The notes under the pieces: generated by a model
The model's input: only the letters and a program-made list of their open reading frames with translations
Database searches by the model: none
What the model was told of the DNA's origin: nothing
Translations under genes and position numbers: made by a program
DNA from: Gordonia heveisoli
GTDB lineage: Bacteria > Actinomycetota > Actinomycetes > Mycobacteriales > Mycobacteriaceae
DNA length: 64,000 nucleotides
Assembly (NCBI RefSeq): GCF_030315745.1
Contig: NZ_JASXSH010000018.1
Location: 29,127-93,126, forward strand
Direction: 5' to 3'
In this document: piece after piece, positions 54,901-64,000 of the stretch
How positions within the stretch are numbered: the stretch's first letter is position 1
Layout of the letters: the number at the start of each line of letters is the position of its first letter

Positions 54901-55818
54901 TCAGTCAGTTCCGGGGGCCGGAAAGCCGCCGGCACGCCCAAGTAGTGCAGGCACTGCCTTCTCCAGTCGTCCGCCCAGCCAGGCAGCCGCATCGACCAGC
55001 GCACCCATGTCGACGCCGGTTGCAACTCCCGACCGATCCAGCGCGTAGAGCAGATCCTCGGAAGCGATATTGCCGGTCGCGGCCGGCGCGAACGGGCAAC
55101 CGCCGAAGCCTCCGATACTTGCATCGAGGGCGGCGGCACCGGTGTCGAGTGCGGTCAGCGCATTGGCGTAGCCGGTGTTGCGGGTGTTGTGGAAATGCCA
55201 GCGTTGAGGGATGCCGGGCGCGTGTTCGTCAGCCTCGGCGGCCAGTGCCCGGACCTGCGCGGGAACCCCGACCCCGATCGTGTCGGCGAGAGCGATCTCA
55301 TCCGGCGGGGCCGCCGACACCAGTTGGTCGATGATCTTGCCGATCCAGGCGGATTCGACCTCTCCGGAGAACGGGCACCCGAACGCTGTCGCGATGGTCA
55401 CCGTGCTGGCGATACCTGCGGCACGGGCGTCGCGCACGATATCGATTGCCGCCGAGATTCCTTCTGCGACACTGCAGCCCTGATTGCGTTGACTGAACTC
55501 CTCGGTAGACACCACCACCACGTTCACCTCGTCGACCCCGGCGGCCACCGCACGGTCGAGACCACGGCGGTTGAGGACCAGGCCGATGTAGGAGACGTCG
55601 TCACGACGGGGTACGGCGGCCAACACCTCCTCGGCGCCGGCCATCTGCGGCACGCGCTTGGGATTGACAAAGCTGACCGCCTCGACGCGGCGGACCCCGG
55701 CATCGACAGCCCGAACGATCAGTTCGACCTTCTCGTCGACGGTGAGCAGCTTCTGCTCGTTCTGCAACCCGTCGCGCGGTCCGACCTCGATCAGCTGCAC
55801 AGTATCCATGGATCCCAT
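54901..55818 (-). CDS. Hydroxymethylglutaryl-CoA lyase family protein
   Basis: A 305-residue DRE-TIM protein. EVGPRDGLQNE supplies metal and catalytic residues, HFHNTRNTGYAN the metal His pair, and GFGGCPFAPAATGN the signature Cys loop. It splits HMG-CoA to acetoacetate and acetyl-CoA in leucine breakdown, or acts on a related hydroxyacyl-CoA. ATG 55818 has GGGG seven bases before; ATG 55809 is the alternative. No leucine-catabolic genes lie beside it. Confidence 0.85.
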   Translation of the reverse strand: MGSMDTVQLIEVGPRDGLQNEQKLLTVDEKVELIVRAVDAGVRRVEAVSFVNPKRVPQMAGAEEVLAAVPRRDDVSYIGLVLNRRGLDRAVAAGVDEVNVVVVSTEEFSQRNQGCSVAEGISAAIDIVRDARAAGIASTVTIATAFGCPFSGEVESAWIGKIIDQLVSAAPPDEIALADTIGVGVPAQVRALAAEADEHAPGIPQRWHFHNTRNTGYANALTALDTGAAALDASIGGFGGCPFAPAATGNIASEDLLYALDRSGVATGVDMGALVDAAAWLGGRLEKAVPALLGRAGGFPAPGTD

Positions 55819-55855
55819 AGTGCACCCCGGTCGGGTCCACGCACAGACCGGTCCG

Positions 55856-58153
55856 CTACTCCGTCGGCAGATCTGCCAGTTCGTCGGGGAGGTCGCCGGA
55901 GTGGATGACGACCAGACGCTGAGTCGCACGGGTCAGCGCAACGTAGAGGTCGCTGTATCCGCGTGGGGACTGGGCGATCATCGCCGCGGGGTCGATGACG
56001 ACGGTGTTGTCGAACTCCAGACCCTTGCAACTGCGCACGGTATAGACCCGTGGCGGGTCGGGCAGCCCGGCCCCGTCGATGGCGGCGGTGATCGTATCCT
56101 GCAGATATTCGGGGACGATGAACGCGGTGAGACCTGGATAGGTGCGTGCGGCCACTTCGGCGGCGGTGGCGGCGAGATCATCGGTGACGATGCCGACCGG
56201 ATCGATAGCGTTGCGACGCAACGAGGTCGGCGGTGTCTCGGGTCCGCCGATCCGGGCCAGTACCCGAGTCGCGTACTCCATGATCTCCCCGGGGGTCCGG
56301 TAGTTGACCGTCAGCTCGCGCAGCTGCCAGCGGTTGGCGACATACGGCTGCAGGACCTCACCCCAGGATCGGGTGCCCGCGGCGTCGCTGGTCTGGGCGG
56401 TGTCGCCGATGATGGTCATCCACCGATTCGGTATGCGCCGCATGATCATCCGCCACGCCATCGCCGACAGCTCCTGAGCCTCGTCGACGATGACGTGCCC
56501 GAAGGTCCAGGTCCGGTCGCCGTAGGCGCGTTCGGCGGTAGTGGTACGACGTGTCTCGGTCTGGCGGGCCGCCAACTGTTCGGCGTCGATGAGGTCGTAG
56601 GCCATCAGGATCTCGGGATCCAACTCGTCTTCGAGGTCCTGCGGCGCCGAACCGGTCAGGATGTCCAGGGCGTCCTGGGCCTCGGCCAGTTGTCGTCGCC
56701 AGCGGCGTCGTTCGGCCTGCTCCGCCTCGTCGGTGCCATAGCCGATCAACTCGGCCAATTCGTCGAGCAGCGGAACGTCGGCGGGGGAGAAGTCTGCTCC
56801 GTCCGACGACCACGGGCCAACCGGGCGCAGCAGCGCCGCACGATCCTCCGCGGACCAGCCGGTCGTCGCCCGACGGATGGCGGATTCGTCGGTCAAGAAG
56901 TCGCGCAGCATGTCCTGCGGTGCCAACATCGGCCAGTACTCGACCAAGGCGGCCCGCAGTTCGGAGTCGCGGCCCATGTCGTCGCGGATGTCGGCGATGT
57001 CACCGGAACTGAGTAGTTGCGAACCGTCGAGCAGGCTCGCGCCGATCGCACGGGAGTGGCGGGCGGCCAATTCGTCGAGCGCGGCCCGCACGAAGGTCCG
57101 CTGGGCGAGGTTGTGGGCGCGGCGGGTGCTGCGCGCCTTGGCGCGAGCGATCTTGATCAGCGCCGAGTCGATCGTGACCTGGTAGCCGTCGAAGTCAACC
57201 TCGACCGGTCGAGATGGCAGTGACTCACGCGCCCGGACCGCGCGTTTGAGGACGTCGACCATCCGCAGTCCACCCTTCACCGACGCCGTCGCACGCGACT
57301 CGGCGGCTTCCGCCCGGACCCCGGGGAACAGGTTTCCGACGGTCGACAGCAGCACCCCGGACTCGCCGAGCGAGGGGAGGACCTGGCCTATGTAGTTCAG
57401 GAAGTCGTCATTGGGTCCGACGATGAGAATGCCACTGCGGGACAGGATCTCGCGGTGGGTGTACAGGAGGTAGGCGGCCCGGTGCAGTGCGACCGCGGTC
57501 TTGCCGGTGCCCGGTCCGCCCTGGATCACGGTCACACCGCGATGGGTGGACCGGATGATCAGATCCTGCTCGCGCTGAATGGTCTCGACGATGTCGGTCA
57601 TCTCGCCGGTGCGTGCGGCATTGAGCGCCGACACCAGCGCGGACTCGTTGACGACATCGCCGTGACCGACGTCGTCGGCGCCGACATCGGGTCCGGTCAG
57701 CCGTTCGTCGGAGATACCGCGCACCTTGCGGCTGCGGGTGCGGATATGCCGCCGCCGGGCGACGTCCTCGGGTGCGGCCGGCGTCGCGAGATAGAAAGGA
57801 CGCGACAGCGGTGCGCGCCAATCCAAGAGCAGCGTGGTGTCGCCTGCGTCGTCGTCGAGGACGCCGATACGGCCGATCCGGCGGATCTCACCGTCGTCCA
57901 GATCGAGACGCCCGAAGTACAAGTTGTGTTCGGCGGCATCGAACTTGGCGAGATCCTCGGTGTACATCCGCTCGTAGGATTCGCGTTCGGACAATGCCTG
58001 CGGAGTGCCCGCGGATTCGGTCAGCGTCGCCGACAGCCGCCGGCGGGTGTTGGCGCGCATGCGATCGAGTCGGCCGTAGACCTGATCCAGGTGCTCCTGC
58101 TCCTCATCGATACGCGGATCGGTGTCGGCGGTCTCCGGGGTCGTCGCCGTCAT
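55856..58153 (-). CDS. helD: HelD-like UvrD-family helicase (RNA polymerase recycling factor)
   Basis: A 765-residue superfamily 1 protein. The N-terminal coiled coil (EEQEHLDQVYGRLDRMR) and inserted domain precede Walker A GGPGTGKTAVALHRAAYLLY. DEAQELS is motif II, and YRTPGEI and VALTRATQRL are later motifs. HelD uses ATP to pull stalled RNA polymerase off DNA and nucleic acids, and the N-terminal arm reaching the polymerase channel fits that class. It overlaps the upstream gene by four bases and is likely cotranscribed. Confidence 0.87.
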   Translation of the reverse strand: MTATTPETADTDPRIDEEQEHLDQVYGRLDRMRANTRRRLSATLTESAGTPQALSERESYERMYTEDLAKFDAAEHNLYFGRLDLDDGEIRRIGRIGVLDDDAGDTTLLLDWRAPLSRPFYLATPAAPEDVARRRHIRTRSRKVRGISDERLTGPDVGADDVGHGDVVNESALVSALNAARTGEMTDIVETIQREQDLIIRSTHRGVTVIQGGPGTGKTAVALHRAAYLLYTHREILSRSGILIVGPNDDFLNYIGQVLPSLGESGVLLSTVGNLFPGVRAEAAESRATASVKGGLRMVDVLKRAVRARESLPSRPVEVDFDGYQVTIDSALIKIARAKARSTRRAHNLAQRTFVRAALDELAARHSRAIGASLLDGSQLLSSGDIADIRDDMGRDSELRAALVEYWPMLAPQDMLRDFLTDESAIRRATTGWSAEDRAALLRPVGPWSSDGADFSPADVPLLDELAELIGYGTDEAEQAERRRWRRQLAEAQDALDILTGSAPQDLEDELDPEILMAYDLIDAEQLAARQTETRRTTTAERAYGDRTWTFGHVIVDEAQELSAMAWRMIMRRIPNRWMTIIGDTAQTSDAAGTRSWGEVLQPYVANRWQLRELTVNYRTPGEIMEYATRVLARIGGPETPPTSLRRNAIDPVGIVTDDLAATAAEVAARTYPGLTAFIVPEYLQDTITAAIDGAGLPDPPRVYTVRSCKGLEFDNTVVIDPAAMIAQSPRGYSDLYVALTRATQRLVVIHSGDLPDELADLPTE

Positions 58154-58749
58154 CGGATGACCTCGGAGCCGAACGTGTCACAGGCGGCGAGGGTGCGCAT
58201 CTGTGCGGTGATCGACCGGGCGACCGCCGGATCGGCAAGGCGCGCACAGACATCGGTGGCCGTCCCGGCGAGACGATCGTCGGTCAGCCGGTGGTACAGC
58301 CAATCGATGACGGTCTGCTGGGTGCCGAAGGCGAGTGGGGTGGAGGTGTCCGGGTCCGCAAGCGCGCCGTGACGCGAGAAATACATCGAGAAGTCACTGC
58401 CCTCGTGCTGGAAGAGATGGTCTGGCGTTGTCACTGTTCGTCGATCGTAGTTGGGTTCGGTGGCGTCGAGCGCATCGAGGGCGGTCGCGTCGAGCCATGC
58501 GGCGGCGGTCACCAGGCGGTGCCCGGGGGCGGGCACCGGGGTCGCCGGGATGTAGCCGCGGGCGGACACATGCGCGGAATGGCCGACGGCGAATCCGGCG
58601 ATGACGACGCGGTACAGCGGTATCCGGTCGAGGCCGAGTTTCACCGCCATGACCTGTGTCGACGCGTTGGATCCGACCGCAACCACCAGACGGTGGTAGC
58701 GATCGGGTGCCGGGGGCAATGGCGGGAGCGAATCGGCGGGTGCCCTCAC
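58150..58749 (-). CDS. Conserved protein, possibly gamma-glutamylcyclotransferase-like
   Basis: A 199-residue soluble protein. VVAVGSNAS near the N-terminus and DATEPNYDRRTV in the middle resemble the GSN loop and acidic site of gamma-glutamylcyclotransferase-like folds, but the match is partial. It starts with GTG 58749, and its stop overlaps the helD start (ATGA), so the pair are coupled. I do not assign a reaction. Confidence 0.6.
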   Translation of the reverse strand: MRAPADSLPPLPPAPDRYHRLVVAVGSNASTQVMAVKLGLDRIPLYRVVIAGFAVGHSAHVSARGYIPATPVPAPGHRLVTAAAWLDATALDALDATEPNYDRRTVTTPDHLFQHEGSDFSMYFSRHGALADPDTSTPLAFGTQQTVIDWLYHRLTDDRLAGTATDVCARLADPAVARSITAQMRTLAACDTFGSEVIR

Positions 58750-58799
58750 CCACGGGTAGTCGGCTGCCCGCGGGTGGGGGCTGTGGTGACGTGGACCGG

Positions 58800-59603
58800 C
58801 TATGACCGTGCCCGAATCTCTCGGCGCGCGGCGTTACCCCAACGTCGGCGGGAGTCGTCGGCTCGATGTGCGGCGGCCGCGGCCCGATGCGCAGCCGTCT
58901 CGGCGAGGTGACGGGCACCCTCGGCCAGTTCGGGAGCGCGCAGCCGCGCCGCGTCGGCGAGTTCGGCCGACCGTTCTCGCGCGGCCTGGGCGAGTTCGGG
59001 ACCGTGTTCGCGCACCAGCGCCGCGGCCTGCTCGGACTGTTCGGAAACGCGGTCGGCGCCCTGGTGCAGGAGATCGCCGACCTGGCTCCCGTAACGCTGT
59101 GCCGCCGTCGGCGCATCGCTGCTCGGCAAGGCGTCGGCGACCGCATGGCCGACCTCGACTGCTTTGCGACGTCCGCGCCATGCCAGCGACGGCTTGCCCT
59201 CGGTGTCCGCCGCGGTGATGAGGAGACCGCCCAGCAGACTCAGATTCTTGAGGAACTGAGTGCGTTGCTGCACACGCCGGGCCGGGTCCTGCTCGGCCCA
59301 GAACGGATGACCGGCCACCGTGGTCGGCACCAGCGACCCGGCCAGCACGGCCGCGGCCGCCCGCGGATACTTGCCGGTCGCCAGTAGGACCCCGCTCCCG
59401 ACCTGGATCGCGCCGTTGATGCGGACGAGTACCTCAGGGTCGGTCGGGACCTTCGCTCGCACCTCGTCGGACAGGACCGCCGCCGACGAGTCGACGAATC
59501 CCTGTGCGATGTCGGCCTTCGGGGCGGGATTGCGCAGAGCGTCGATGCCGGAGGCGACGAACACACTGGCGAGCATCGGGCGGGCGATACGGCGGAGAAT
59601 CAT
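58800..59603 (-). CDS. DoxX family membrane protein with Ala-rich helical tail
   Basis: A 267-residue protein. The first 140 residues carry four hydrophobic helices of the DoxX type (RPMLASVFVASGIDALRNP, GSGVLLATGKYP). The remaining ~120 residues form a long Ala/Glu/Arg/His helix (AAALVREHGPELAQAARERS), likely a coiled coil on one face of the membrane. DoxX proteins are linked to thiol and redox balance in mycobacteria. Tail function is unknown. Confidence 0.8.
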   Translation of the reverse strand: MILRRIARPMLASVFVASGIDALRNPAPKADIAQGFVDSSAAVLSDEVRAKVPTDPEVLVRINGAIQVGSGVLLATGKYPRAAAAVLAGSLVPTTVAGHPFWAEQDPARRVQQRTQFLKNLSLLGGLLITAADTEGKPSLAWRGRRKAVEVGHAVADALPSSDAPTAAQRYGSQVGDLLHQGADRVSEQSEQAAALVREHGPELAQAARERSAELADAARLRAPELAEGARHLAETAAHRAAAAAHRADDSRRRWGNAARREIRARS

Positions 59604-59763
59604 CGAATCACGACCTTCGGTGGTTGTGTGCTGGGTTTCGTGTGCGTGTTGATCGTCTGGTGTCTGAAATTTCAGTGGGTCGAGCTTTTCGGACCATCCA
59701 CGCTACCCGCTTCCGCCATCGGTCGGAGTCGGCTCGGCGGTTGCCGGCCGTCGAAACCGGTGT

Positions 59764-60447
59764 CTACCAGCCGCGTTCGCGCCACTCCGGCAGTGCGGGG
59801 CGTTCGGTTCCCACCGTGGTGTCCTTCCCGTGTCCGGGATAGACGACGGTCGAGTCGGCGAATCGGTCGAAGATCTTGGTGCTGACATCGTCGAGGAGGG
59901 TCTCGAAGTCACCGGGCTGCCAGGTCTTGCCGACGCCGCCGGGGAACAGTGAGTCGCCGGTGAACAGATGGACCACGTCGCCATCGGTGAGGGCCAGTGC
60001 AATCGATCCGGGGGTGTGTCCGACGAGGTGGATCGCCACGAAGTCCAGGTCGCCGATGGTGATGACGTCCCCGTCGTCGACCAGGCGGTCGGGGGTCACC
60101 GGCAGTTCCTCGGCGTCGAGGCGGCCGGCGGCGGTCGGGACACCCAGTTCGGCCGACACCTTCTCCAGTGCCTGCCAGTGGTCGAAGTGACGGTGCGTGG
60201 TGAAGATCAGCTTCGGCGCGCCGGGCAGCGCGTCGAGGACGGTGAGGATCTCCTCGGCGTCGTTGGCGGCGTCGATGACCAGCTGGTCGCCGGTTGCACG
60301 CGAGGTGACCACGTAGACGTTGTTGTCCATCGGTCCGACGGACAGCTTGACGATGGTCGCCGCATCCAGGGTGCGGCGCTGCGGGGTAGACGATTCGGAG
60401 AGGTCGCCGGTGTAGTCGTCGGTGAGGAGTGATGCTGATTGGCCCAT
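59764..60447 (-). CDS. MBL-fold metallo-hydrolase (glyoxalase II-like)
   Basis: A 227-residue metallo-beta-lactamase-fold hydrolase. The zinc motif reads THRHFDHW, with later metal ligands in HTPGS, GDSLFPGG and PGHGKDT. The form resembles hydroxyacylglutathione hydrolases. In actinobacteria such enzymes may act on mycothiol thioesters. Rv1637c has this position before uvrA. It is divergent from uvrA. Confidence 0.85.
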   Translation of the reverse strand: MGQSASLLTDDYTGDLSESSTPQRRTLDAATIVKLSVGPMDNNVYVVTSRATGDQLVIDAANDAEEILTVLDALPGAPKLIFTTHRHFDHWQALEKVSAELGVPTAAGRLDAEELPVTPDRLVDDGDVITIGDLDFVAIHLVGHTPGSIALALTDGDVVHLFTGDSLFPGGVGKTWQPGDFETLLDDVSTKIFDRFADSTVVYPGHGKDTTVGTERPALPEWRERGW

Positions 60448-60643
60448 GGCTCACACAGTAGTGACGCAGCGCACCACATGCGCGCGGGTCATCGGGATGT
60501 CGAGGGACGGTAGACGGCAGGCGAAACACCGAAAACGGGTGGTCAGGGCCACAGTTTCCGGGTGCGTGACGCGGGTATCTTGGATTCGAGGACACCCGCC
60601 GGTCGCCTGCGGGCGGTCGCCGTCCTGGTCCAGCCGCCGATTC

Positions 60644-60665
60644 TGTCGGTGCCCGCGGCTACGGT
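60644..60665 (+). promoter_or_regulatory. RecA_NDp/PafBC-type promoter of uvrA
   Basis: TGTCGGTG (60644-60651), N8, TACGGT (60660-60665) is a full match to the mycobacterial consensus TGTCRGTG-N8-TAnnnT. A leader of about 90 bases runs to GTG 60763. The rest of the 315-base gap between MBL gene and uvrA shows no gene or other signal that I can support. Confidence 0.72.
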
Positions 60666-60762
60666 GATCGTCGGGATCCGTATGCGGCGACCGAGACGCA
60701 GCGGTGACGTGACGACCGGTGTACCCAGCCGATGGCCTGACCGACGTGAATGAAGGACTGTA

Positions 60763-63621
<2,859 letters not shown>

Positions 63622-63732
63622 TTTGCGAGGTTGCCGGGCCGACGATGATCGCGCAGTGCTTATTGCGGCAACGTGAAGCGACGGGCCGGGTCACCGGCTA
63701 ATGGCCGCCTCAGGGAAATGGCGGAAGTAACA

Positions 63733-63752
63733 GTCAGACGGGATCTTCTGAC
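63733..63752 (+). terminator. Weak hairpin after uvrA
   Basis: GTCAGA (63733-63738) pairs with TCTGAC (63747-63752) across eight bases and is followed by GTTTGTGT. It may end uvrA transcription or mark the edge of the transposon remnant. Confidence 0.35.
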
Positions 63753-63770
63753 GTTTGTGTGGGTGGATTG

Positions 63771-63887
63771 TCACCATGGTAGCTGTGGGCATGTGCCGTC
63801 GCGGGTGAGGTCGGCCATGGCGTTGAGTGCTTCGGGGGTGTGAAATCCGTAGGCACGCTTGGTCAATGCCCGTAGGAACGTGTTAGA
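63771..63887 (-). pseudogene. C-terminal fragment of an ISL3-type transposase
   Basis: The minus-strand frame ending at 63771 reads SNTFLRALTKRAYGFHTPEA and ends TCPQLPW. This resembles the C-terminus of actinobacterial ISL3-family transposases (RAYGFHSPEALIALA, LCPPLPG). A stop codon at 63924 cuts the frame upstream, so only the tail survives. The remaining bases to the right edge hold no gene that I can support, only a small hairpin (ATGTCC/GGACAT, 63971-63989). Confidence 0.6.
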
Positions 63888-64000
63888 CACACCAAACCTT
63901 AAGCGAGACACCGGTGTTGCACCCTACGCCACCCGCAAATCGCTCACAACTACGTCACAAGAGCCGTCAGATGTCCGTCTTGTGGACATAGTCGACGAGA

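Overview
The window is high-GC actinobacterial DNA and looks like a Gordonia-type member of the Mycobacteriales. The main reason is gene order: pdtaR, polA, rpsA, coaE, a DUF402 gene, uvrB, a universal stress gene, an MBL-fold gene and uvrA follow the order I remember from Mycobacterium tuberculosis Rv1626-Rv1638. It also carries an Sdh1-type succinate dehydrogenase operon, a 13E12/DUF222-HNH gene and mycobacterial-type DNA-damage promoters. The genus is an inference, not a proof.

Layout. 1-3.2 kb: a fragment of an upstream gene, a tandem HD-GYP/LuxR regulator, and an amino-acid permease broken by a one-base frameshift. 3.3-9.9 kb: a seven-part catabolic unit (operator, BadI-like hydrolase, BadH-like dehydrogenase, AMP-forming CoA ligase, glutaryl-CoA dehydrogenase, acyl-CoA dehydrogenase, TetR regulator) that fits cyclohexanecarboxylate degradation through pimeloyl-CoA and glutaryl-CoA. 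9.9-21.2 kb: accessory genes, including two large LuxR regulators overlapping tail to tail, a Ser/Asp-repeat secreted protein, a flavodoxin-like protein, a membrane protein with a captured promoter, a secreted lipase and an M23 peptidase. 21.4-25.3 kb: the sdh operon. 25.3-29 kb: a rearranged zone with a glyoxylate-linked pair (garR-like, hyi-like) flanked by two copies of the sdhB 3' end, then an SOS-type HNH gene and a tRNA with anticodon CAA.

29-36 kb: pdtaR and a branched-chain amino-acid ABC transporter whose binding-protein gene faces the other four genes across a strong bidirectional terminator. 36-43 kb: polA, a decarboxylating-dehydrogenase-like gene, and a polar amino-acid ABC importer. 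43-50.7 kb: a methyltransferase, a 2H phosphoesterase, a DUF4189 protein, rpsA, a PLD-family enzyme, a Zur-box-linked AztD-type zinc chaperone and coaE. 51-64 kb: DUF402, uvrB, universal stress protein, HMG-CoA-lyase-like gene, HelD helicase, DoxX, MBL-fold hydrolase, uvrA, and a transposase tail at the right edge.

The strongest new signal is regulatory. polA, uvrB, uvrA and the HNH gene each have a TGTCGnnn-N8-(T/C)AnnnT element with exactly the same spacing, matching the mycobacterial RecA-independent DNA-damage promoter (RecA_NDp, PafBC-dependent). For uvrB and the HNH gene the geometry predicts leaderless transcripts starting at the ATG. A diverged copy of the HNH promoter, LexA-like box and first codons sits in front of an unrelated membrane-protein gene at 19.5 kb, which suggests promoter capture.
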